Source: Pseudomonas lutea
GTDB lineage: Bacteria; Pseudomonadota; Gammaproteobacteria; Pseudomonadales; Pseudomonadaceae
Reading direction: 5' to 3'
Assembly: GCF_000759445.1 (NCBI RefSeq)
Contig: NZ_JRMB01000003.1
Coordinates: forward strand, 186,001-250,000
DNA length: 64,000 bases
Part shown: positions 56,260 through 64,000 of the stretch, one piece after another
How positions within the stretch are numbered: position 1 is the first letter of the stretch
Layout: each line of letters starts with the position of its first letter
The notes under the pieces: model-generated
Told to the model about the DNA's origin: nothing
Databases searched by the model: none
The model's input: the letters and a program-made list of their open reading frames with translations, nothing else
Made by a program: the position numbers and the translations under genes

Positions 56260-57214
56260 CATTTCCCGCGTTTGCTATCAATCCTCACCAGTCGACCGCC
56301 TTCGGATCTCAAGCTTTAATGGATCCCTGGAGCTTCGCCAGCAGAAAGGCGGTTTTTACGGTGACCATCGAGCCTCGCCCAGCACAAAGCCGTTTTAACG
56401 GGGACCATGAAACTTCGCCGGCAGAAAGCCGTTTTTACGGTGACCCCGGGGCCTCGCCGAACACAAATCTGTAGGAGCCGGCTTGCTGGCGAATCGGGTT
56501 GCCCAGTCTCCGCAGCATTGAATGCCCCACCCGGTTCGCCAGCAAGCCGGCTCCTACAGAGGTTTCAAGGCCCGGTGCCACTGAGCAGCAGTGACGTGGG
56601 CAATCACTTCCCGCGTTTGCTATCAATCCTCACCAAACGCCCGCCTTCGGATCTCAAAAGTTACGGGGACCAAGAAACTTCGCCGAGCACAAAGCCGTTT
56701 TAACGGGGACCATGAAACTTCGCCGGCAGAAAGCCGTTTTTACGGTGACCCCGGGGCCTCGCCGAACACAAATCTGTAGGAGCCGGCTTGCTGGCGAATC
56801 GGGTTACCCAGTCTCCGCAGCATTGAATGCCCCACCCGGTTCGCCAGCAAGCCGGCTCCTACAGAGGCTTCAAGGCCCGGTGCCCCTGAGCAGCAGTGGG
56901 GTGGGCAATCACTTCCCGCGTTTGCTATCAATCCTCACCAGTCGACCGCCTTCGGATCTCAAAAGTTACGGGGACCAAGAAACTTCGCCGAGCACTAAGC
57001 TGTTTTAACGGCGACCATGGAACCTCGCCGAACACAAAGCCGTTTTTACGGTGACCCCGGGGCCTCGCCGAACACAAATCTGTAGGAGCCGGCTTGCTGG
57101 CGAATCGGGTTGCCCAGTCTCCGCAGCATTGAATGCCCCACCCGGTTCGCCAGCAAGCCGGCTCCTACAGAGGTTTCAAGGCCCGGTGCCCCTGAGCAGC
57201 AGTGGCGTGCGCGG
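56260..57214. repeat. ~305-bp tandem array containing copies of a gene tail
   Basis: Three tandem units show CTGTAGGAGCCGGCTTGCTG at 56469, 56774 and 57080 (spacing 305 and 306). Each unit contains a REP hairpin and short internal repeats of about 38 bp (GACCATGAAACTTCGCCGGC-type, ending GTTTT(T/A)ACGG). Each also has a block CGCGTTTGCTATCAATCCTC at 56267, 56612 and 56917. The block is a near copy of the last 16-17 codons of the DUF2845 gene, whose own tail has the same sequence at 57223. The spacings of these tails are 345, 305 and 306 bp. The repeats are more alike each other than the gene's own tail. The 1.2-kb gap has no gene. Confidence 0.9.
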
Positions 57215-57535
57215 TCACTTTCCGCGTTTGCTATCGATCCTCACTAGTCGGCCGCCTTCAAACCTCAGGTACTGGTACATCCCGTTGCTGGGGCCGTAGA
57301 TCCATTCCTGGACCTGTACCTGGTCCACCTGGCGGTAGTGATTCACGGTTTCCTTGTAGCCGATGATGTCCTGGCTGACGGGCTGGCCGCATTTCTGCTG
57401 CACTTCAAACATACGGTCACCCACGCTGATCAGCTGGCTGCCGCACCGCAGCGTGTCCGCCAGGGCCGCGCCGCTTAATGCGGTCAGCACCAGGATCAGC
57501 GTCATGCCTGCCTTTGCGTTCTTCAAAAGTCTCAC
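57215..57535 (-). CDS. Secreted DUF2845 protein
   Basis: This 106-residue periplasmic protein has a signal peptide (AGMTLILVLTALSGAALA, cleavage about residue 26) and the DUF2845 core LRCGSQLISVGDRMFEVQQKCGQP. Two cysteines (C31, C49) may form a disulfide. DUF2845 has no established function. It overlaps the DUF748 gene by ATGA, so the two are translationally coupled. Its last codons (LVRIDSKRGK) are duplicated three times in the downstream repeat array, although the gene itself is intact. Confidence 0.85.
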   Translation of the reverse strand: MRLLKNAKAGMTLILVLTALSGAALADTLRCGSQLISVGDRMFEVQQKCGQPVSQDIIGYKETVNHYRQVDQVQVQEWIYGPSNGMYQYLRFEGGRLVRIDSKRGK

Positions 57536-60489
57536 TCGCTGTCGAGGTGAAGGGGTGTGACAACGCGGCCATCTTTTTCTGGCTGGCCGAGGCGGGTGTC
57601 GATGAAGTACACCCGCTCATCCGCCAGTTGTCCCTTGTCCACCAGATAATCCTTGATGCTTCCGGCGCGCGACTGCCCAAGCTGACGCAGCAGCAACGCG
57701 CTCGAACTCCAGGAGGTGAGCACGGCGTCACGCAGTTTGTTCTGGCGTTCCTCCTTGCCCAGCTCTACCCACTGCGCCGGTGGTTGCTGCTTCAGACGAG
57801 TGCGGTAAATGCCCTCAAGCATCGGCGCCTTTTCATCTTCCGGTACCGTCAGGTCACTGGGCTGTGCCGGGACCTTGTCGCCTCGGCGCTGAAGAATCTT
57901 GTAGTAGGTGCTCTGGTATTCGCGTTCCAGCCGTTGCCGGGCGATCAGCGGCCCATCGCTCGTCTCGGCGGCAGCGCCTTCAATCTCCAGACGCAACGCC
58001 GGACGCGCTTTCAACCCCGCGGCCAGCTTGTCCAGCGATGCCATCGCCTCGGGGCTGAGTTCATCAGCGCCCGGTGCGAAGGCAACCGTGCCGAGGTCTT
58101 CGGAGCCGCCACCGTTGATCAACCCGCCAATGAACTTGAACGGCGACGCCGCTGCTTTCACCAACAGGTTGCGCAGGGTTTGCCAGACGATCGGCATCAC
58201 GCTGAACTGCGGGTTGTTCAGATCGCCGGTCACCGGCAGCTCAATGGAAATTTTGCCATCGGTGTCTTTAAGCAGCGCGATGGCCAGCTTCAGCGGCAAA
58301 TTCACGGCGTCCGGGCTATCCACCTTCTCGCCGAGTTGCAGTTGCTCGACCACGACTTTGTTCTCGGCCTTGAGCTGGCCCTTGGTGATCAGGTAATGCA
58401 GGTCGAGATTCAGGCGCCCCTTGCGGATTCGATAACCGGCGAACTTGCCGGAGTAGGGCGTCAACGTCGTCAGTTCGACACGCTTGAAGCTCGTGGCGAT
58501 GTCCAGGCTGGCCATCGGGTTGAAGGGGTTCAGCGCGCCTTTGATTGTTACTGGCGCATAGCGATCAACCTTGCCGGTGATGTCGACCGACGCGGGCTTG
58601 TCCTGGCGGTTATCCAGCGTGCCGATCTTGCCGTTGAGCTGCTGAACGGCCGTGGCGAAGTTGGGCGTGAGGCTGAAGTCGGCGAAGTTGGCCGAGCCGT
58701 TGCTGATATTGACCTCGCCGATGCGGATACCCATCGGTTTTTCAGTACTGGCGGTGGCCTTGGTTTTCGCCGGGGCCGGCGACTTGTCAGCGGGTTGGGG
58801 CACCAGCAAGTCATCGATGTTGGTCGAACGATCGTCGGCAATCATGAATCGCGCATATGGCTGGTCCAGGCTCACGGATGCGATGTTCAGGCTATCGCCA
58901 AGCACGAAGTTCAGTCCGTCTACGTTCAGCCGTTGCCACTTCACGAAGTCCCGCGACTTCAACGTGTCGAGGGTGTGCAGCTGATCGACCTGCGCTTTAC
59001 CTGTGATGCCCAGCGCCAAGGGCTCTGTGCTTTTCAAGTCAATCGCCAGATCGGAATTGAGCATGCCGCTGCGCACTTCCAGACGAATGAACGGCGTGAC
59101 GTAGGACTGCGCGACGCGCAAATCGATATCGCGGGTGGTGACATTGAGGTTGGCCCGAACCGGTGCCAGATTGACTTCGCCCTCGGCCGTCAGCTTGCCC
59201 TGCTTGCCCACGGCGGTGTCGAGCTTGAGCTTGAAGGGCGACTGATTGAGGCTGTCGAAGCCGGTGAGATCAACATTCAGTGGGCCCACGTCGATGGCGA
59301 CCGGCTCCTTCGGCACCTTATCCGCGAGATGAATGCGGTAGTCGCGCAATTGCGTATCGCGCAGCAGCACTTGCCAGGGTTTGCTCGCCGTGGTGGGTTT
59401 GCTTTGGGCGGTGGTTTCGCTTCCCGTGGCGGTGGCAGGTTGATTTTTGTCAGCCTCGGCTTTTTTTGCCTGCGCCTTGGAGGGCTGGCTGGCGAACAGT
59501 TTCTGCCAGTCCAGCTCGCCGTCCGACTCTCGGGTCGCCCAGGTTTCCAGGCCTTCGCTGCGAATCTTGCCTACGGTGACACGCTGTTTGGCCAGGTCGA
59601 TGGAGGTTTCGCTTACGCTCAGTTTCTTCAGGCGCGCCAACGGTCTGCCGTCCGGCGCGTCAATGGCGAATGGGGCAACGCTCAGCGAGGTGTTGTCCAG
59701 CAGCAGCTCGGTTTCTTTGGCCAGACTGAGTGTGTAGTGGGTATTGAAATTCAGCACGCCGTCCTTGAGCACCAGCGGCAGGGCGTCGCGCACGTAAGGC
59801 CACCAGACTTTCATCTTGCCGTCGGTGACTTTGAGTGTGCCCTCCGAGGCAATGGGCACCAGGCTGATGCGCCCGACCCAGTCGATCTGACCGCCCTCGG
59901 GGCCTGCTGCGACCAGGGTCATGTCGGCGTTGTCTTCAGGCAGCGTGCTGAGGTTTTTCAGCTCGAAGTTCAACGCGTCGTAGAGGAACTCAATGGGCTC
60001 GCTGGGGCGCAGGTCCTGGAAATGCACGTAACCGTCGGCCAGCTTGATTTCGCCGATGCGCAACGGAAAGGGCTTGCTCGGGGGCTCGTCGGCTTTGGCG
60101 GGTTCGCTGGCGGGCAGCTTGAACAGGCCGGCAAGGTTGAGCGTGCCGTCTTTGGCAAACAGCAGTTCGGTTTTGGGTTTATCAAGTTCGACGGCCTTGA
60201 GGTGCAGCGCCTTGGTCCACAGGCTGTCGATTTGCAGATTGGCGTAGAGCCGTGCAAAACCGAGCTGTTCCTTGCCTGGCGCCCCGACGTTCAGGCCCCA
60301 GAGGGTGACTTCGAGGCTGTACGGGTTGAGCTCAAGCCGGTCGAGACGGGCCGGCACCGTGGCATAGTTTGCCAACTGCTGATTGACGATTCGCAGTGCA
60401 ACGCCTGGAAGGATCAAAAACCCCAGCACGCTGTAAAGGGCGAAAAGGGCCAGCAGTGCGCCGAGGGCGCGTTTCAATCCTTTGGGCAT
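57532..60489 (-). CDS. Large DUF748 (AsmA-like) envelope protein
   Basis: The protein has 985 residues with one N-terminal membrane anchor (about 8-30, ALGALLALFALYSVLGFLIL). A long periplasmic region of repeated beta-rich AsmA/DUF748-type sequence follows (LDRLELNPYSLEVTLWGLNVG, then later MGIRIGEVNISNGSANFADFSL). A C-terminal part, FAPGADELSPEAMASLDKLAAGL with LRLEIEGAAAE, resembles an OmpA-type fold. AsmA-like proteins are thought to form bridges moving lipids between membranes; a role here is inferred. Low-complexity Ala/Lys/Thr segments occur near 340-375 and 580-605. The ATG at 60489 is preferred; a GTG at 60534 would add 15 residues. Confidence 0.8.
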   Translation of the reverse strand: MPKGLKRALGALLALFALYSVLGFLILPGVALRIVNQQLANYATVPARLDRLELNPYSLEVTLWGLNVGAPGKEQLGFARLYANLQIDSLWTKALHLKAVELDKPKTELLFAKDGTLNLAGLFKLPASEPAKADEPPSKPFPLRIGEIKLADGYVHFQDLRPSEPIEFLYDALNFELKNLSTLPEDNADMTLVAAGPEGGQIDWVGRISLVPIASEGTLKVTDGKMKVWWPYVRDALPLVLKDGVLNFNTHYTLSLAKETELLLDNTSLSVAPFAIDAPDGRPLARLKKLSVSETSIDLAKQRVTVGKIRSEGLETWATRESDGELDWQKLFASQPSKAQAKKAEADKNQPATATGSETTAQSKPTTASKPWQVLLRDTQLRDYRIHLADKVPKEPVAIDVGPLNVDLTGFDSLNQSPFKLKLDTAVGKQGKLTAEGEVNLAPVRANLNVTTRDIDLRVAQSYVTPFIRLEVRSGMLNSDLAIDLKSTEPLALGITGKAQVDQLHTLDTLKSRDFVKWQRLNVDGLNFVLGDSLNIASVSLDQPYARFMIADDRSTNIDDLLVPQPADKSPAPAKTKATASTEKPMGIRIGEVNISNGSANFADFSLTPNFATAVQQLNGKIGTLDNRQDKPASVDITGKVDRYAPVTIKGALNPFNPMASLDIATSFKRVELTTLTPYSGKFAGYRIRKGRLNLDLHYLITKGQLKAENKVVVEQLQLGEKVDSPDAVNLPLKLAIALLKDTDGKISIELPVTGDLNNPQFSVMPIVWQTLRNLLVKAAASPFKFIGGLINGGGSEDLGTVAFAPGADELSPEAMASLDKLAAGLKARPALRLEIEGAAAETSDGPLIARQRLEREYQSTYYKILQRRGDKVPAQPSDLTVPEDEKAPMLEGIYRTRLKQQPPAQWVELGKEERQNKLRDAVLTSWSSSALLLRQLGQSRAGSIKDYLVDKGQLADERVYFIDTRLGQPEKDGRVVTPLHLDSE

Positions 60490-60600
60490 GTAAGTCGCCG
60501 ACTCGCTCGATGGGAGGTGCTTGGAGTATGGCACGCCAATCTGGTTCCAAGGCCAGTTGCCTCAGTCGCTGTGGGAAACTTCCTTAACTCTCAAAATGCT

Positions 60601-61617
60601 TCAGAGCTGCAAGATCAACGTCTTAAGTGGCGGCTGTTGGTCGTGCGACGGAAAGTCGGCGCCCGGGGTCAGCACTTGGCAGTCACGCACCGGGCGGCCA
60701 CTTTTGCTTGCACACCGCAGCACCTGGTCGCGCCAGTCATCCATGCTGACTTTTGCCAGGTTGTTGCAGCAGATCAGCACGCCGTTTTCGGCGGTTGTCA
60801 GCAAGGCTGGCTTGAGCAGGCTTTGGTAATCACGCAACAGATCGACCGTGCCGAAGGCGCTTTTGGCCCAGGCCGGAGGGTCAAGCAGGACCAGGTCATA
60901 TTGGCGCTGCTCGAGGCGCACGTAAGGGGGCAGTTTATGGCCGCGACGGGAGGCGATGGGCAGACCGGCGAGTTGGCGAATGGCCGGGAAGTAGTCCGAC
61001 TGCACGAACTGCATCGTTGGCAGCTGCGGATTGAGCAGGCCGTTCTCTCGCCCGACCGCCAGGTTGCCTTCGGCGAAATCCAGATTGCACACCTCGCTCG
61101 CGCCGCCTGCCGCTGCGCTCAGACCAACGCCGCAGGTGTAGGCGAACAGATTGAGCACGCTCTTGCCGGCGGCATGCTGCTTGACCCAGCCCCGTGCGTT
61201 GCGCAGGTCGAGAAACAGCAGCGGATCCTGACCGGCGTGGCGCCCGCGAACGCGGTAATTCAAACCCCACTCATGACCTACCAGATCCGCCAGCGCGGCG
61301 TCTTCGGCTTTGTACACGGGATCGGTCCGGTCAACCCGCGAGTTGCCTTGGGAGCGGTCGTTGTAGACCAGCAGCAAATCAAGGCCAAGCCGCGCATTGA
61401 CGGCAGCGTGCAGCGCGAGCAGGGAGTCGCGGTCCAGTGTGGTGTGGAAGCTCTGGACCAGCAATTGCGGGCCGTAACGATCGACCGTCAGGCCGCTCGC
61501 GCCTTCCTGGCTGCCATGAAACAGCCGATAACAGTCGGTGCCCTGGGCGTGCAGCTCTGCGATCAGGGATTGACGATTATCGAGGACGACGCTGAGCGCC
61601 TGAATCAACGAAGACAT
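60601..61617 (-). CDS. Class I rRNA methyltransferase, RlmI/RlmK-like
   Basis: This 338-residue SAM-dependent methyltransferase has the SAM motif LNLFAYTCGVGLSAAAGG and the later DPPAWAKS, the catalytic-region motif of RlmI/RlmK-type rRNA m5C/m7G methyltransferases. SGLTVDRYGPQLLVQ upstream matches the EEHEE-like domain of these enzymes. The N-terminal PUA domain of full RlmI is absent. Because of that, the precise base target cannot be assigned. It is 111 bp upstream of DUF748 on the same strand, and its own upstream region is REP-rich. Confidence 0.8.
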   Translation of the reverse strand: MSSLIQALSVVLDNRQSLIAELHAQGTDCYRLFHGSQEGASGLTVDRYGPQLLVQSFHTTLDRDSLLALHAAVNARLGLDLLLVYNDRSQGNSRVDRTDPVYKAEDAALADLVGHEWGLNYRVRGRHAGQDPLLFLDLRNARGWVKQHAAGKSVLNLFAYTCGVGLSAAAGGASEVCNLDFAEGNLAVGRENGLLNPQLPTMQFVQSDYFPAIRQLAGLPIASRRGHKLPPYVRLEQRQYDLVLLDPPAWAKSAFGTVDLLRDYQSLLKPALLTTAENGVLICCNNLAKVSMDDWRDQVLRCASKSGRPVRDCQVLTPGADFPSHDQQPPLKTLILQL

Positions 61618-61699
61618 GCACGGCCTTGGAGCAGGAATAGGGCGTGCGAGTTTATCAGCTAGGCCAATACCGGTGTTCGACCCGTTTGGCCAGCGCGCT

Positions 61700-61990
61700 C
61701 GTTGTTAACCGCACCATTGAGGCAGTCCGGACTGCCGCCTTCGCCAGCGAGCCGGCTCCTACAGGTTTTGTTTAACCTGCGCAGTCCTCAATGCCCCGCC
61801 GATCATTTGTAGGAGCGCGCTTGCCCGCGAACGCGTCATTTCATTCACCCGATACTCGCGTGGACCACCAAATTCCCCCATCCACCGCACACGCACTGTA
61901 GGAGCCGGCTTGCTGGCGAAAGCGCCCGTTCAGGCAGCCTATTTGCCGACTGATACACCGCATTCCCGGGCAAGCGCGTTCCTGCAAAGG
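61700..61990. repeat. REP elements, GTAGGAGC family
   Basis: Inverted GCCAGCGAGCCGGCTCCTAC lies near 61742. Forward GTAGGAGCGCGCTTGCCCGC near 61809 and GTAGGAGCCGGCTTGCTGGC near 61898 follow, then an inverted GGGCAAGCGCGTTCCTGC near 61970. Together they fill the gap between the methyltransferase and the mgtA leader. Confidence 0.8.
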
Positions 61991-62099
61991 GTGTCTGACG
62001 TCGGTTCCTGAACCTCTCCTGAAGGCAACGGCTTTATCCCCCGCATGGCGCATGCTGGCGATTTACTCTCATACAACCCGGGCGTATTCTTCGCCCGTT

Positions 62100-62469
62100 T
62101 TCAACCAATGCGGAGACCCACAGTGGGTACTTGTTCGAGTGACAGACGTCAGCCGGTGATAGAGACCGGCCAATCCTCGGCTCGATAACGCGCAGTTTTT
62201 CCGCTGCCGCTATCTCGCCGACCACGTGAGAAGCGGCAGTGCCCGCAGCCTCTGTCCAGAGCCTGCGCTGTTGCCCTTTCCCTGACGCCCAAACCTGCGT
62301 GATGACCGACGCGTCTGCCGTTCGTCTGCGCATCGGACGCGCGCGGCCTCTGGTCGTGCGTGGCCGCCTGCGGGGCCTGCTTGTAACGAGCATGGCCCGA
62401 AGGTCGGCCGTACCTGCTCAAGGTTCCTGTGCTTTAGCTCCAGCAGCCTTCAGTCCAGGGGACACAGCC
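62100..62469 (+). promoter_or_regulatory. Long 5' leader region of mgtA with open reading frames
   Basis: The 370 bp before the MgtA ATG is GC-rich and free of REPs, unlike the DNA just upstream. It contains a 26-codon frame at 62108-62188 (MRRPTVGTCSSDRRQPVIET..., TAA stop). From an ATG at 62302 it has a frame of 56 codons that runs without a stop straight into mgtA in phase. In enteric bacteria mgtA is controlled by a proline-containing leader peptide and an Mg2+-responsive RNA. The layout here is compatible with such control, but no known riboswitch fold was recognised. Confidence 0.45.
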
Positions 62470-64000
62470 ATGAAATACACCCTCCTGAAAGAATTCCTCG
62501 CAGACCTCCTGCGCTCGCGCACCCTCGGCAGGCACTTCCGTCGCCTGGCGACCCTCGACAGCGTGGCCGAAACCACCGTCAGCCGCGAAGTCCCGCCCAC
62601 ACTTGCGCAAACCCTGACCCGGGGCGCCAGCAGCGATGTGCCCGAATTGCTCGCGCGCCTGAACAGTCACCCCGACGGCCTCAGCGAAACCGAAGCGCAG
62701 GATTTGCGCGCTCGGCATGGCCTCAACGAGGTCGAGCACGAACAGCCGCAGCCTTGGTGGGTGCACCTGTGGCACTGCTACAAAAACCCGTTCAACCTGC
62801 TGCTGACGCTGCTGGCGTTTATCTCGTGGCTGACCGAAGACATGAAAGCCGCCACGGTGATTTTCTCCATGGTGGTGTTGTCCACGCTGCTGCGCTTCTG
62901 GCAGGAGGCCCGCTCCAATCAGGCAGCGGACGCGCTCAAGGCAATGGTCAGCAACACGGCGACCGTCATGCGCCGCGCCGACAGCACAGCCTCCGGCGAC
63001 GCAAGGCAGAAACGCATCGAGCTGCCCATCAAGCAATTGGTGCCGGGCGATCTGATCGTGTTGTCCGCTGGCGACATGATCCCAGCGGACTGCCGCGTGC
63101 TCATCGCCAAGGACCTGTTCGTCAGCCAGGCTGCCATGACAGGCGAATCCATGCCGGTTGAAAAATTCGCCCGGCGTCAGGATGTGGATACCGGCAACCC
63201 GCTGGACCTGGAGAACATCCTGTTCATGGGCACCAACGTGGTGTCTGGCGCGGCGACCGGGGTCATCCTCGCCACCGGTAATCACACGTATTTTGGCGCC
63301 CTGGCGCAGCGGGTCAGTGCCACCGACCGCGCGCCGACCTCGTTCCAGGCCGGGGTCAACAAGGTCAGCTGGCTGCTGATCCGCTTCATGTTCGTGATGG
63401 CGCCGCTGGTGCTGTTCATCAACGGCTTTACCAAGGGCGACTGGATGGAAGCCTTGCTGTTCGCGCTGTCCATTGCCGTGGGATTGACCCCTGAAATGCT
63501 GCCCATGATCGTCACCTCGACCCTGGCAAAAGGCGCGGTCTTCCTGTCGCGCAAGAAAGTCATCGTCAAGCGTCTCGACGCCATTCAGAACTTCGGTGCC
63601 ATGGACGTGCTGTGCACCGACAAGACCGGCACCTTGACCCAGGACAAGATTTTCCTGGCCCGCCATGTTGACGTGTGGGGCGATGAATCCGACGACGTTC
63701 TGGAAATGGCCTACCTCAACAGCTACTACCAGACCGGGCTGAAAAACCTGCTGGATGTTGCCGTGCTGGAGCACGTCGAAATTCACCGGGCGCTGCAAGT
63801 GGGCACTGCATTCAGCAAGGTCGACGAGGTCCCGTTCGACTTCAATCGTCGGCGCATGTCCGTGGTGGTACAGCAGCAGGGCGAGGCGCACGTGTTGATC
63901 TGCAAAGGTGCGCTGGAAGAGGTGTTGAGCGTGTGCAACCGCGTGCGCCACGGTGATGCCGAAGAAGCGCTGACCCCTGAATTGCTGGAGCGCATCGTGC
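62470..64000 (+). CDS. mgtA: Magnesium-translocating P-type ATPase MgtA (3' end outside window)
   Basis: The first 510 codons of an inner-membrane P3-type ATPase import Mg2+ at the cost of ATP. Visible parts are the N-terminal cytosolic segment (1-95) and the first membrane helices (NPFNLLLTLLAFISWL near 107-122). The actuator-domain TGES is near 224, and a membrane segment AVGLTPEMLPMIVTSTLAKG contains the PEM motif of MgtA. The phosphorylation site DKTGT (D384) follows, and the frame is open to the window end. It starts at ATG 62470; an in-phase upstream ATG at 62302 would add 56 Arg/Ala-rich residues not typical of MgtA. The long leader suggests Mg2+-dependent control. Confidence 0.92.
   Translation, partial: MKYTLLKEFLADLLRSRTLGRHFRRLATLDSVAETTVSREVPPTLAQTLTRGASSDVPELLARLNSHPDGLSETEAQDLRARHGLNEVEHEQPQPWWVHLWHCYKNPFNLLLTLLAFISWLTEDMKAATVIFSMVVLSTLLRFWQEARSNQAADALKAMVSNTATVMRRADSTASGDARQKRIELPIKQLVPGDLIVLSAGDMIPADCRVLIAKDLFVSQAAMTGESMPVEKFARRQDVDTGNPLDLENILFMGTNVVSGAATGVILATGNHTYFGALAQRVSATDRAPTSFQAGVNKVSWLLIRFMFVMAPLVLFINGFTKGDWMEALLFALSIAVGLTPEMLPMIVTSTLAKGAVFLSRKKVIVKRLDAIQNFGAMDVLCTDKTGTLTQDKIFLARHVDVWGDESDDVLEMAYLNSYYQTGLKNLLDVAVLEHVEIHRALQVGTAFSKVDEVPFDFNRRRMSVVVQQQGEAHVLICKGALEEVLSVCNRVRHGDAEEALTPELLERIV

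Noticed and set aside
56260..57214. CRISPR-like array or small-protein gene family
   Set aside because: The repeats are about 305 bp with conserved interiors, not short repeats with unique spacers. Their short frames come from REPs and copied gene tails without ribosome-binding sites.
57478..61662. A 1394-codon plus-strand open frame
   Set aside because: It is antisense to the DUF2845, DUF748 and RlmK-like genes, all of which have recognisable family motifs. The translation is low in structure and has no motif.

Overview
The window looks like a chromosome segment of a Pseudomonas, probably of the fluorescens complex. Three things suggest this: a complete Lap adhesin locus in its usual arrangement (lapG-lapD, giant LapA, lapE-lapB-lapC), a split locus for an A-band/common-antigen-like D-rhamnose O-polysaccharide, and two REP-type intergenic repeat families (GTAGGAGC... 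and GGGACCGGCTT(C/T)AGCCGGGAAG) scattered between genes. No tRNA, rRNA, CRISPR array or insertion sequence was seen.

Region 1 (1-6.3 kb) is ordinary chromosome: the tail of a DUF2076 protein, a NYN-domain nuclease-like protein, a DnaQ-like exonuclease, a YedA-like exporter and the RNA helicase RhlE. It is interrupted by large repeat arrays, including a 109-bp-period REP tandem array at 2.3-3.5 kb.

Region 2 (6.3-36 kb) is a cell-surface glycan island. On the minus strand, gmd-rmd make GDP-D-rhamnose, with a WbpZ-like glycosyltransferase downstream. A second minus-strand unit runs wbpW-wzm-wzt-methyltransferase/coiled coil-triple-domain glycosyltransferase, a typical ABC-transporter O-antigen unit with a predicted chain terminator. 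Facing it is a nine-gene plus-strand operon (10.0-20.5 kb). This encodes the complete CDP-3,6-dideoxyhexose pathway (ddhD, rfbF, rfbG, rfbH), a YerE-like thiamine-diphosphate enzyme and a YerF-like reductase that predict a branched-chain yersiniose-type sugar, and then a GtrA/GtrB/GtrC-like module for lipid-linked transfer across the inner membrane. I infer that the operon makes a branched 3,6-dideoxy sugar and attaches it to the rhamnan in the periplasm. A second, AprDEF-type type I secretion system without a visible substrate and another family-4 glycosyltransferase end the island.

Region 3 (36-56 kb) is the Lap biofilm system: the periplasmic protease LapG, the c-di-GMP receptor LapD with degenerate GGDEF and EAL motifs, the 3427-residue adhesin with a TAAG LapG-cleavage motif at residues 107-110, and its dedicated secretion system LapE/LapB/LapC. 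Two FleQ-box-like sequences lie in the divergent lapA-lapE promoter region.

Region 4 (56-64 kb) holds a roughly 305-bp tandem array whose units carry extra copies of the 3' tail of the neighbouring DUF2845 gene, a DUF2845-DUF748 pair, an RlmI/RlmK-like methyltransferase and the first 510 codons of the Mg2+ ATPase MgtA, preceded by a long leader with open reading frames.
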